Source: Clostridia bacterium (GTDB lineage: Bacteria; Bacillota; Clostridia; Oscillospirales; CAG-272). From it: a stretch of DNA of 24,551 nt. The DNA is taken from the NCBI GenBank assembly GCA_900767415.1, contig CAAFYZ010000015.1, forward strand, positions 1 through 24,551, written 5' to 3'. Below the pieces are notes generated by a model. That model was not told the origin of the DNA and did no database searches. It was given only the letters and a program-made list of their open reading frames with translations. This document shows positions 1 to 7,777 of the stretch, in pieces. A program made the position numbers and the translations under genes. How positions within the stretch are numbered: the first letter of the stretch is position 1; each line of letters begins with the position of its first letter.

Positions 1-40
1 TCGGCTTAAAAAGACGCTCCTTTTTGTTCGTCATTGACAA

Positions 41-78
41 AAATAAAGAGGTAACCTTGCGTTGCCTCTTTATTTTTT
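41..78. terminator. Intrinsic terminator, probably bidirectional
   Basis: A 15-bp stem (41-55 with 61-75, one G-T wobble) closes a 5-base loop and runs into a T tract at 73-78. On the other strand the stem is followed by T-rich sequence too, so it could stop transcripts from both sides. It probably ends a gene lying before the window and insulates the ABC operon. Confidence 0.85.
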
Positions 79-345
79 CGTGTGCATAGGAGAGAGGCGA
101 CAAGCGACTTCATTCCTATGCGTCTTGCGCACAAATCCGACGCCGACTTCATACACACGTAAAAAAGCGTATCTCTCTCCCGCCTTTCCCCGCGTTTTGC
201 GCGGTTCGGAGGCGTTATTTTATTTTACCGAAAAAAGTTAACACAATATCTTCATTTCTTCATGATAAGCAAAAATTTCCGCAATATTTTTATATTAAAA
301 TAAAGGTACAAAACATTTATAATATTCCGACAAAGGAGGTCGCCT
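79..345. other. Intergenic region upstream of the ABC operon, with hairpins and a weak promoter candidate
   Basis: No coding region is convincing here. An 8-bp inverted repeat pairs 84-91 (GCATAGGA) with 114-121. The strings GGAGAGAG (89-96) and CTCTCTCC (173-180) could also pair. A hairpin at 181-214 (CGCCT/AGGCG enclosing CCGCG/CGCGG) is followed by T-rich sequence at 215-226. The stretch 227-345 is AT-rich and contains a perfect TATAAT at 318-323, but no good -35 box 16-18 bases upstream. A strong ribosome site, AAAGGAGGT at 332-340, lies 5 bases before the ATG at 346. Confidence 0.5.
181..226 (+). terminator. Possible second intrinsic terminator or attenuator
   Basis: CGCCT (181-185) pairs with AGGCG (210-214). 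Inside it CCGCG (190-194) pairs with CGCGG (200-204) around a 5-base loop. TTATTTTATTTT follows at 215-226. It lies 120 bases before the ABC gene, so it could end a short transcript or act as an attenuator. The interrupted T tract makes it weaker than the hairpin at 41-78. Confidence 0.45.
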
Positions 346-1050
346 ATGAATTCGTTTTTATCTTTGGAACACGTGAAAAAAATCTATCGGACAGGTGATG
401 TGGAGGTTACCGCACTCTCCGATATTACCCTCTCCCTCTCCGAAGGCGACTTCGCCGTTATTCTCGGAAGTTCCGGAGCCGGAAAAACCACGCTTCTGAA
501 CCTTCTCGGCGGTATGGATAAGGCAAGTGCCGGAACGGTATCGCTCGACGGAAAGGAAATCACCTCGCTCGACAAAAAGGGGCTGTGTGCCTATCGCCGC
601 AACGATGTCGGGTTCGTATTCCAGTTTTATAATCTGATGCCGAATCTGACGGCACTCGAAAATGTGGAGATCGCCGTGGAGATCTGCAAAAACCATCTGA
701 ACCCGCAACAGGTACTCGAACAGGTGGGGCTCGGCGACCGTCTCGCGAACTTCCCCGCCCAACTCTCCGGCGGCGAGCAACAGCGCGTATCTATCGCCCG
801 CGCCGTGGCGAAAAACCCGAAACTTCTTCTCTGCGACGAGCCGACCGGTGCACTGGACTATCAGACCGGAAAGCGGATCCTGCAATGTCTCTACGACGTA
901 TCGAAGAAAAACAAAAAGACAGTGGTCGTCGTCACACACAACCAGGCACTGCGCGATATGGCGGATAAAGTCTTCTTCATCCGCAACGGCACGATCGAAA
1001 AAAGCCAAATCAACGAACACCCCAAACCGATCGACGAAATCGAATGGTGA
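346..1050 (+). CDS. ABC transporter ATP-binding protein, MacB/LolD-type
   Basis: A 234-residue nucleotide-binding subunit of the exporter family that pairs with FtsX-type permeases. It hydrolyses ATP at the inner face of the membrane to drive its partner. Visible motifs are Walker A GSSGAGKT (41-48), Q-loop Gln93, signature LSGGEQ (140-145), Walker B LLLCDE (160-165) and switch His198 (VVVVTH). The start is fixed by AAAGGAGGT 5 bases upstream. The permease gene follows 11 bases after the stop, so the two are an operon. In Bacillota this family (relatives of BceA, MacB and LolD) exports peptides, lipoproteins or antimicrobials, or senses them. No two-component system is in the window to suggest bacitracin-type sensing, so the substrate is unknown. 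Confidence 0.95.
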   Translation: MNSFLSLEHVKKIYRTGDVEVTALSDITLSLSEGDFAVILGSSGAGKTTLLNLLGGMDKASAGTVSLDGKEITSLDKKGLCAYRRNDVGFVFQFYNLMPNLTALENVEIAVEICKNHLNPQQVLEQVGLGDRLANFPAQLSGGEQQRVSIARAVAKNPKLLLCDEPTGALDYQTGKRILQCLYDVSKKNKKTVVVVTHNQALRDMADKVFFIRNGTIEKSQINEHPKPIDEIEW

Positions 1051-1061
1051 GGTGACACGCC

Positions 1062-3005
1062 ATGAAGACATACTATAAATCCGTCTGTCGGATGCTCCGA
1101 AAAAATATCTCCCGTTTTCTCTCCATCGTTCTGATCGTTCTGATCGGAATCGGTCTGACATCCGGTGTCGGCTCCGTCACGGGAAAAATCAAAAATTCCC
1201 TCTCGGACTTCGCTCACGAACGCAACGTCGCCGATCTTACCGTAAAGAGCAGCGCCGACGGCGGCTTTACGGAAGAGCAGATCCGCGCGATTCGGGACGC
1301 TTACGGCGAAGACAACGTCGATACCGCCTCTGCCTTCGACGTTTATCTGAATGTGGGCGGCGAACGCCGTCTGACGCGCCTGTATTTTTCTGACGATCCC
1401 GTCGGGCGCACGGTCAACCGTCTCTCCGAAAAAGACGCCGTCTCTTATGAAACAAGCGATGACACCTACGCGGGATATGCGGAAGTTGCCGACAAGAATA
1501 TCCGCGGCTACGCGGTCGGCGACACCGTCGTTCTGGATTTTGCCGATATTTACGAGCAGCTTGCAGAGCAAAACGGAACCGTACTCTCCGAGAGTCAGAA
1601 AATGATGTTTTCTCTTCTTCCGAAGCGGACGGTTACCGTCGTCGGCATTGTCGCTGACCCGCGCTTTTTTGCCAAGGACGGCGAGCCGAGCTATCTGAAC
1701 GACGATACCTCTCTCCCCTCCGTCGGTACGGGAACCTCCTCCATGATTACGCTGGACGATATTCTGTACCTTCCTTTTTCCGCACTTCCTCTGCCGAGCA
1801 GAAACGAAATCACGATCGCTCTTTCGGGCGTGCGGGAAAAAGATCTCTTTTCCCCGTCGTATGATAGCATAACGGAAAAAGAAGAGGAAGCCGTCAAAGC
1901 TCTTCTGAAAGAAAACGGAGCCGAAGAAGACAGCATCACCGTCCTGACGCTCTCGGACAATTACAGTTTCTACTCTCTGAACACGTATGCCGAAAAGGTA
2001 ACCGCGCTGTCAGCGGTGCTGATGGTCGCCTTTATGTTCCTTACGGCACTGGTCGTCCTCTCCAACATGACGCGTCTGATGGACGAAGAGCGTTCGCAAA
2101 CCGCCTGCCTCGTTTCTCTCGGCTATTCCGCCTCTACCGTAACGGGAAAATATCTGCTCTTCGCTCTGGCGGCGACGGCGATCGGCGGATTCGCCGGTTA
2201 CTTCGTCGGAACGGGACTGTGTTCGTTCATTTATCTTGTGTTCGATTACAGTTATACGATGCCGCCCGAAACCGACGTCTTTGCCGTCACGTTCTTCTTC
2301 CTGACATTCGCCTTCATCATTGCCGCCGTGGTATTCGCCACGCTGACCGTCGGACGAAAGACCTCGAACGAAACACCGGCAGAACTTCTCCGCCCGAAGG
2401 CACCGAAAGCGGGAAAAAAGGTTCTGCCCGAAAGAATCCCCGCGCTTTGGAACCGACTTTCTTTCAAGTACAAATCCTCGGTGCGTAACGTGTTGCGCTA
2501 TCGCGGTCGCTTCTTAATGACGGTCGCCGCGGTCGCCGGCTCCATGGGACTGGTCATGGCGGGACTCGCCCTCCTCGATCTCTGTCTGTTCGGAGATTTC
2601 GGGAACGGTGCCATCGCCGGACTCGCGGTCGTTATCGTGGCATTCGCCGCGCTTCTGACACTGACCGCGATTTACACGATCACGGGGATCTCCATCAGCG
2701 AGAGAAACCGTGAGATCGCCACGCTGATGGTGCTCGGATATGACGACGCGGAAGTGTGCGGTTATATCTACCGCGAGGTCTATATCGACACGGCGGTGGG
2801 AATCCTCTTCGGCTACGGGGTCGGGGCGTTCCTCATCTGGCTGGTATTCCGCGTGATGGGATTCGGCTCGGTGGGAGATGTCTCCTGGTATGTGTGGCTG
2901 ATCGCCCCGGTGTTAATCCTTCTTTTCACCTCGCTGGTTACGCTGATCCTCAGACGACGCATTGTCACTGTGGATATGAATGCCAGTCTGAAAGCACTCG
3001 AATAA
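1062..3005 (+). CDS. FtsX-type ABC transporter permease
   Basis: A 647-residue membrane partner of the preceding ATPase. Hydrophobic stretches suggest about eight transmembrane helices, near 18-38, 312-336, 363-395, 406-430, 484-508, 517-541, 573-597 and 607-631. A large extracellular domain (about 40-305) sits between helices 1 and 2. There are two FtsX modules: the first carries the cytosolic motif DEERSQTACLVSLGY (341-355), the second SERNREIATLMVLGY (546-560). Such repeated 'xxLGY' coupling loops face the ATPase. The second module lacks an extracellular domain: only about ten residues separate its first two helices. A GAGGTGA ribosome site overlaps the stop of the ATPase gene. The substrate cannot be read from sequence. 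Confidence 0.93.
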   Translation: MKTYYKSVCRMLRKNISRFLSIVLIVLIGIGLTSGVGSVTGKIKNSLSDFAHERNVADLTVKSSADGGFTEEQIRAIRDAYGEDNVDTASAFDVYLNVGGERRLTRLYFSDDPVGRTVNRLSEKDAVSYETSDDTYAGYAEVADKNIRGYAVGDTVVLDFADIYEQLAEQNGTVLSESQKMMFSLLPKRTVTVVGIVADPRFFAKDGEPSYLNDDTSLPSVGTGTSSMITLDDILYLPFSALPLPSRNEITIALSGVREKDLFSPSYDSITEKEEEAVKALLKENGAEEDSITVLTLSDNYSFYSLNTYAEKVTALSAVLMVAFMFLTALVVLSNMTRLMDEERSQTACLVSLGYSASTVTGKYLLFALAATAIGGFAGYFVGTGLCSFIYLVFDYSYTMPPETDVFAVTFFFLTFAFIIAAVVFATLTVGRKTSNETPAELLRPKAPKAGKKVLPERIPALWNRLSFKYKSSVRNVLRYRGRFLMTVAAVAGSMGLVMAGLALLDLCLFGDFGNGAIAGLAVVIVAFAALLTLTAIYTITGISISERNREIATLMVLGYDDAEVCGYIYREVYIDTAVGILFGYGVGAFLIWLVFRVMGFGSVGDVSWYVWLIAPVLILLFTSLVTLILRRRIVTVDMNASLKALE

Positions 3006-3023
3006 AATCCCCTATCCATTGTC

Positions 3024-3072
3024 AAAAGCCCGTCGGGAAACCAAAGTTTCCCGACGGGCTTTTCGCGTTCGG
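3024..3072. terminator. Very strong bidirectional terminator between convergent genes
   Basis: A perfect 18-bp inverted repeat (3024-3041 with 3046-3063) has a 4-base loop (CAAA). Its outer ends are AAAA and TTTT, so it makes a T tract in either direction. It ends the ABC operon on the plus strand and the long minus-strand gene run on the other. Confidence 0.95.
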
Positions 3073-3086
3073 AGGATTTATCCCGG

Positions 3087-3210
3087 TTATTTCAACGTAA
3101 CGTTCACGATCTTTCCCGGGGATGGTGGTCTTTCCGACCACCGTCTGCCGCCGATCGCGAAACGGCGTCCTGCCTCGCTTCCTGCATTTCCGCCTTGCCG
3201 GCGTTTCCGG
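3087..3210 (-). pseudogene. Remnant of a second leuS 3' end (frameshifted)
   Basis: Read on the minus strand, this stretch ends in PGKIVNVTLK-stop, next to PGKIVNLVVK-stop in the intact leuS. Aligned from the stop codon (3087 against 3896), 45 of 59 paired bases match by my count, with one extra C in the remnant. Upstream, in two other frames, VVGKTTIPGK and GKAEMQEAR match the LeuS stretches TVIKEIVVPGK and DKDTILAEAR. At least two single-base frameshifts are therefore needed and nothing here can make protein. It begins immediately after the hydrolase stop codon. It is too diverged from the intact tail to be a fresh duplication. It is either the old leuS end displaced by an insertion, or a foreign leuS end that came with the hydrolase. 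Confidence 0.75.
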
Positions 3211-3885
3211 TTATTGATTTTCGATAAACCGGAGAATCGGCGTCGTATCTTCCAACGAATGAGGGTGATGCCCGCATCCGCGCTTTAAAATATATTCGAT
3301 GTTTAAGCCGTGCGCGCGGTAATAATTCACCATCACACCGCAGTTTTCATCGTAAGGTACGACTTCGTCGGCGTCCCCTGCAACGATCAGCACCGGCAAA
3401 CGATTCCTTGAAAACTCTTCCAGACGATCGATCGGACTGAATGAGTACTTTTCAAACGTTTCTTCGTCCAGTGCGTATTCTCTCAAAAGTCCGGCGTGTT
3501 CTTCCGAATCGCGCGGCGGCCACGATTTCAGATTCAAAACCGGCGCGTCCAGGTATATTTTTTTCACATATTCGGGGTAATACAGTGCGTAATTAAAAGC
3601 GTATAGTCCGCCGCGTGAAAAGCCGAACAAATACGGTTTTGTTTTCAGACCGTATCTTTCCATCAGGTGCAGGTGAAATGAATGCATCAGCCTCACCGCA
3701 CGATCGCTTCCGTACATATTGCTGATTTCATAATACACGCGGGCATATCCCATAGAAAACAGCTGCTGCTCGGCCCGGTCGAACGCATGGAAAAATTCCG
3801 TTTTCCACACCCATTCCCCGTTGAAATGATCCGGAACGATCACCGTTGCTTTATAGCCGTTGTATTCGAACTCTTCTTTTTCCAT
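3211..3885 (-). CDS. Alpha/beta hydrolase, probable carbohydrate or small-molecule esterase
   Basis: A 224-residue single-domain alpha/beta hydrolase without a signal peptide, so probably cytoplasmic. The nucleophile elbow is GFSRGG with Ser90. The likely acid is Asp173 in GDADEVVP, and the likely base is His206 in GCGHHPH. The early motif WVWKTEFFHAF and the SNMYGSD stretch recall a family often annotated as sugar-ester or acetyl esterases; that is family resemblance, not proof of substrate. A GAGG ribosome site lies before the ATG, and the gene starts 10 bases after the leuS stop. Two sampled 60-base lines are 42% and 45% GC, against 58% for a sampled leuS line, and a decayed leuS tail follows it. 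Both points suggest a late arrival by transfer. Confidence 0.85.
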   Translation of the reverse strand: MEKEEFEYNGYKATVIVPDHFNGEWVWKTEFFHAFDRAEQQLFSMGYARVYYEISNMYGSDRAVRLMHSFHLHLMERYGLKTKPYLFGFSRGGLYAFNYALYYPEYVKKIYLDAPVLNLKSWPPRDSEEHAGLLREYALDEETFEKYSFSPIDRLEEFSRNRLPVLIVAGDADEVVPYDENCGVMVNYYRAHGLNIEYILKRGCGHHPHSLEDTTPILRFIENQ

Positions 3886-3895
3886 TCCGTCCTCG

Positions 3896-6292
3896 TTATT
3901 TCACGACAAGGTTTACGATCTTTCCGGGGACGACGATCTCTTTGATCACCGTCTTCCCGTCAAGCGATGTGCCGAGTGCTCCGCGTGCTTCGGCAAGGAT
4001 CGTGTCCTTGTCGGCATCCTTTGCCACCCGGATCGTGGCGCGTACCTTTCCGTTCAGCTGAACGGGAAGTTCCACGGTGTCGTCCACCGTCTTCGCGGGG
4101 TCGTAGGTCGGCCACGGAGAAAGGGAGATCAGATCGTGATTCCCCATCATCTCGTTGACTTCTTCCGCGATGTGCGGTGCGAAGGGAGACAGAAGGCGGG
4201 CGAAGGTAACAAGCTCGTCCTTCGTCAGTTTTCCGACCTCGGCGACCGTATTCAGAAGTGCCATCATCGCGGCAATCGCCGTATTGAACTTCACCGCCTC
4301 GATGTCCTCGCCGACCTTCTTGATCGTCTTATGGAACGGGCGCTCGAGTTCCGGTGTCACGCCGCTTCCCGATGCGATCTCGGTCAGGTTGAAGAATCTT
4401 TCGAGAAAGCGTTTACACCCTTTGATGGACTGCGTGTTCCAAGGGGCTGCCTGCTCGAAGTCGCCGATGAACATCTCGTAAAGGCGCATCGTATCGGCAC
4501 CGTAATCACGGACGATGTCGTCGGGGTTGACGACGTTGCCGCGGGACTTCGACATCTTCTCCCCGTTCTCGCCGAGGATCATGCCGTGGCTGGTACGCTT
4601 CTTATACGGCTCTTTATACGGAAGAACGTCGATATCGTAAAGAAATTTCGCCCAGAAACGGGAATACAGAAGGTGGAGGGTCGTATGCTCCATACCGCCG
4701 TTGTACCAGTCGACGGGCATCCAATAGGTGAGTGCCTCACGCGAGGCAAGCTCTCTGTCGTTATGCGGGTCGCAATAGCGGAGGAAATACCAGGAAGAAC
4801 CTGCCCACTGAGGCATGGTATCCGTCTCACGGCGTGCCTTGCCGCCGCAACGGGGGCAGGTACAGTTCACCCAGTCGGTCATCAGCGAGAGCGGAGACTC
4901 TCCCGTCTCGGTCGGCTCGTAAGAATCGACCTCGGGCAGGGTGACGGGAAGATCCTCTTCGGGGACGGGGACCCAACCGCACCTCTCACATTCAACAAGA
5001 GGAATCGGCTCGCCCCAATATCTCTGACGGGAGAAGACCCAGTCGCGCAGTTTGAAGTTGACCTTTTCCCTGCCGATTCCGCGCTCCTCGAGAAAACGGA
5101 TCATCGCACGCTTGGCATCGGCAACCTCCATGCCGTCGAGGAATCCCGAGTTTACCATCTTTCCGGTGGCAACATCGGTATAAGCGGCGTTCTTCACATC
5201 GCCGCCGGCGACGACCTCCACAATCGGAAGTCCGAATTTTTTCGCAAAAGCAAAATCGCGCTCGTCGTGCGCCGGCACTGCCATGATCGCACCGGTGCCG
5301 TAACCGGCAAGGACATAGTCGGAGATAAAGATCGGAATCTCGCGTCCGGTCGCGGGGTTGATCGCGCGCACGCCGCGGAGTTCTACGCCCGTCTTCTCCT
5401 TCACGAGTTCGATGCGCTCGAAGTCGGACTTTTTCGCCGCCTCGGCACGGTATGCCGTGACTTCATCGAAGTTTTCAATCCTGTCACGCCATTTGTCGAC
5501 ATAGGCGTGCTCGGGGGCAATGACCATATAGGTCGCACCGAAAAGCGTGTCGCACCGCGTGGTATAGACGGTCAGCGTATCGCCTGCCGTCGTCGCGAAG
5601 TTAATCTCCGCACCGGTGGACTTCCCGATCCAGTTGATCTGCTGTGTCTTGACTCTCTCTATGTAGTCAAGCCCGTCAAGATCGGAGATCAGGCGGTCGG
5701 CGTATTCCGTGATTTTCAGCATCCACTGGCTCTTCACCTTGCGGATCACGGGAGAGTGGCAACGCTCGCAGGTACCGTTGATTACCTCTTCGTTTGCCAA
5801 CACAACTTTACATGACGTGCAGAAGTTGACCGCCATTTCTTTTTTGTAAGCGAGTCCGCGCCTGAAAAGCTGAAGGAAGATCCACTGCGTCCACTTGTAA
5901 TAGTTCGGATCGGTGGTATTGATCTCGCGATCCCAGTCGAAAGAAAGTCCGAGCTGTTTTAACTGTGCCTTGAAGTGCGCGACGTTGCGCTCGGTGACGA
6001 TCTTCGGATGAATTTTGTTTTTGATGGCATAGTTCTCGGTCGGAAGTCCGAACGCGTCCCATCCCATCGGGAAAAGAACGTTATACCCTTCCATTCTCCG
6101 CTTTCTCGACACGATGTCGAGCGCGGTATAGGGGCGCGGATGACCGACGTGCAGTCCCTGCCCCGACGGATACGGGAATTCCACCAGCGCATAATACTTC
6201 GGCAGGGTAAAATCCTGCTTGGCGCGGAACGCCTTTTCCTCGTCCCAGCGCGCCTGCCACTTTTTTTCGATTCTCGGATAATCGTATTGCAT
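3896..6292 (-). CDS. leuS: Leucyl-tRNA synthetase
   Basis: A class I synthetase of 798 residues that charges tRNA-Leu. It has the HIGH-type motif HVGH (48-51) and the KMSKS loop (579-583). Between them are zinc-ribbon cysteine pairs (CTSC...CERC, and later CERC...CPRC) and a CP1 editing domain with GTGAIMAVPAHDERD, where the conserved Asp blocks mischarged products. The C-terminal domain ends PGKIVNLVVK. The start at MQYDYPRIEKKW is chosen because it matches the family N-terminus and has AGAAGGG just upstream, inside the end of rsfS. An earlier in-frame ATG at 6343 would add 17 unrelated residues. It lies 4 bases after rsfS. No T-box leader is present; expression appears to come from the upstream run. 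Confidence 0.97.
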   Translation of the reverse strand: MQYDYPRIEKKWQARWDEEKAFRAKQDFTLPKYYALVEFPYPSGQGLHVGHPRPYTALDIVSRKRRMEGYNVLFPMGWDAFGLPTENYAIKNKIHPKIVTERNVAHFKAQLKQLGLSFDWDREINTTDPNYYKWTQWIFLQLFRRGLAYKKEMAVNFCTSCKVVLANEEVINGTCERCHSPVIRKVKSQWMLKITEYADRLISDLDGLDYIERVKTQQINWIGKSTGAEINFATTAGDTLTVYTTRCDTLFGATYMVIAPEHAYVDKWRDRIENFDEVTAYRAEAAKKSDFERIELVKEKTGVELRGVRAINPATGREIPIFISDYVLAGYGTGAIMAVPAHDERDFAFAKKFGLPIVEVVAGGDVKNAAYTDVATGKMVNSGFLDGMEVADAKRAMIRFLEERGIGREKVNFKLRDWVFSRQRYWGEPIPLVECERCGWVPVPEEDLPVTLPEVDSYEPTETGESPLSLMTDWVNCTCPRCGGKARRETDTMPQWAGSSWYFLRYCDPHNDRELASREALTYWMPVDWYNGGMEHTTLHLLYSRFWAKFLYDIDVLPYKEPYKKRTSHGMILGENGEKMSKSRGNVVNPDDIVRDYGADTMRLYEMFIGDFEQAAPWNTQSIKGCKRFLERFFNLTEIASGSGVTPELERPFHKTIKKVGEDIEAVKFNTAIAAMMALLNTVAEVGKLTKDELVTFARLLSPFAPHIAEEVNEMMGNHDLISLSPWPTYDPAKTVDDTVELPVQLNGKVRATIRVAKDADKDTILAEARGALGTSLDGKTVIKEIVVPGKIVNLVVK

Positions 6293-6296
6293 ATGT

Positions 6297-6719
6297 TCAG
6301 CCCTTCTTATTGATATCGAATTTTGCATCGACCTCGGCGACAAGATCGGAGATGTCTACCGCACATTCGGCGGGAAACAGGCGATCCAACGGGTAAAACT
6401 CACGCGACGGAGGGTCGAAAACATTGACGATCACATCGCCGTAATCGACAAGCACCCATGCGCCGCCCGCGCGACCCTCGGTGCGCAGGGCGTCTCTGCC
6501 GTGCAGGGAGAGTTCTTCCTCCACCTCGTCGGCGAGCGCGGCGACCTGTGTCGAAGAACGACCCGTCGCGTTGATATAATAATCGGTCACGGAGGTTACA
6601 TCGCTCACATGGTACATTCTGACCGCTACCGCCTTCTTTTCAAGGAGAAGGCGGGCGGCGGCGCGAGCGAGCGTCAGAGAGTCGGTGTGTTTCCATTCAT
6701 CGGTCTTGACAGTGTTCAT
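6297..6719 (-). CDS. rsfS: Ribosome silencing factor RsfS
   Basis: A 140-residue DUF143/RsfS protein. The family binds L14 on the large subunit and blocks joining with the 30S subunit, saving energy in slow growth. Recognisable stretches are the DYYINATGRSSTQVAALADEV region and WVLVDYGDVIVNVF; the usual His in 'DVIVHVF' is Asn here. It has a short N-terminal extension (about 10 residues) and a roughly 20-residue C-terminal tail beyond the core. An AAAGGGA ribosome site precedes the ATG. It sits 17 bases after the LCP gene and 4 bases before leuS, the order nadD-yqeK-LCP-rsfS-leuS being usual in Clostridia. Confidence 0.94.
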   Translation of the reverse strand: MNTVKTDEWKHTDSLTLARAAARLLLEKKAVAVRMYHVSDVTSVTDYYINATGRSSTQVAALADEVEEELSLHGRDALRTEGRAGGAWVLVDYGDVIVNVFDPPSREFYPLDRLFPAECAVDISDLVAEVDAKFDINKKG

Positions 6720-6736
6720 ATAGGTTCCCTTTCGGA

Positions 6737-7726
6737 TTATTTTTTTGCAATGGAGAGATCGGCAAGTTCTTCCTCCCCGTAAACACGGTAAGAAAGTCCG
6801 GTGTCGTGATAAACGTTGTCGATGGCGATCGCCTGCGGATCGGTCAGTCTCCCTTCACCGTCGGGCGCGGCGTGCGCGAAAAGATAACGCTGTGCCACCT
6901 CGCGCACGCCCGCGAGATTTGCCGCGTAGTACCAGAGTCCCGATGCCCCCCGCGCCGACTGCCCGGGAAGCGTCAGATACCGGAGTTTACACTCTCGGAA
7001 GGTCGGGAAACGGCGAAGTGCCAGACCCGCCGCGTCGGTGAAAGAGAGATCGGTCACGACCTCTTCCCGCATGACGCGGAGAAATCCGAGAACCGTATCC
7101 GCTCCGACACGCTCCTTCGCCCGACGGAAAAAGGCGGACAAAAAGAGTTTTTGCGCGTCCATACGTCCGACGTCGCCGAGGACGTACCCTTCCCGATAGC
7201 GGACGAAAGTCTCTGCCGCGGCACCGTCCAACGTGTGCTCTCCCGCGGGGAGAATCACCGTGCGTTCTCCGTCCTCACCCGTGACGGAAAGATCGTCCGG
7301 GACGGTAAGCGTTACCCCACCGAGAAGATCCACACCCTTGCGCAGTGCCGCCGTGCCGAACCCGACCGCTCCGTCGATCCGAATGCCGAAAAGCGCGGCA
7401 AGTTCGTTTTTAAGAAGGCGTAAACTCTCTTCCTTCCCGTGTCCGCGGGCGCGGAAGGAGGGGTACAGCTGATTGATCTTGTTCTGCGGTGTCCCCGCGG
7501 CGTAATAGGTATCCCGCGGAATCTGTACGGCGGTCGCGACGTTCTCTTCTTCGTCATAGCCGAAGAGAATCAGAACATCGGTATTTTCCGCCGCGTCGTC
7601 AAATCCGCACACGAGGTACACACTGCCGCGCGGTACGTCTTTGACGGCGGGTGTCGTCTCCTTTTTACAGGAATAAAACTGTGAAAATGCGAAAATCAGG
7701 AGCAAAAAAGCAAGCAGTTTCTTCAT
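6737..7726 (-). CDS. LytR-CpsA-Psr (LCP) family protein with lipoprotein-like signal
   Basis: A 329-residue LCP-domain protein. The family transfers undecaprenyl-linked glycopolymers such as teichoic acids to peptidoglycan outside the membrane. Seen here: VYLVCGFD at the domain start, the catalytic-type IPRDTYY, the KINQLY motif after it, a GGVTLTVPDDL stretch, and GDVGRMDAQKLF with the second conserved Arg. The start is the ATG at 7726 because GGAGG lies 8 bases upstream and the N-terminus becomes a signal peptide (MKKLLAFLLLIFAF...). That signal ends in FYSC, with Cys20 able to act as a lipidation site, rather than the uncleaved transmembrane anchor common in LCP proteins. The FYS-C box is only a partial match to the consensus. 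It lies between yqeK and rsfS. Confidence 0.88.
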   Translation of the reverse strand: MKKLLAFLLLIFAFSQFYSCKKETTPAVKDVPRGSVYLVCGFDDAAENTDVLILFGYDEEENVATAVQIPRDTYYAAGTPQNKINQLYPSFRARGHGKEESLRLLKNELAALFGIRIDGAVGFGTAALRKGVDLLGGVTLTVPDDLSVTGEDGERTVILPAGEHTLDGAAAETFVRYREGYVLGDVGRMDAQKLFLSAFFRRAKERVGADTVLGFLRVMREEVVTDLSFTDAAGLALRRFPTFRECKLRYLTLPGQSARGASGLWYYAANLAGVREVAQRYLFAHAAPDGEGRLTDPQAIAIDNVYHDTGLSYRVYGEEELADLSIAKK

Positions 7727-7777
7727 TCGGGAACCTCCGAAAATCTTTTTTCTTAGGTTCCCCGTTTTCCGAAGCAC

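Noticed and set aside
34..62. TTGACA at 34-39 as a promoter -35 box
   Set aside because: No -10 box lies 16-18 bases downstream, and the sequence is part of the terminator hairpin flank.
3064..3288. An 89-residue plus-strand open frame after the ABC operon
   Set aside because: It overlaps the terminator, the leuS remnant and the hydrolase end. It has no ribosome site and no family resemblance.
3860..5815. A 651-residue open frame antisense to leuS, and similar ones across trmFO, plsX, topA and dprA
   Set aside because: All are shadows of well-supported genes on the minus strand. None shows a recognisable domain or start signal.
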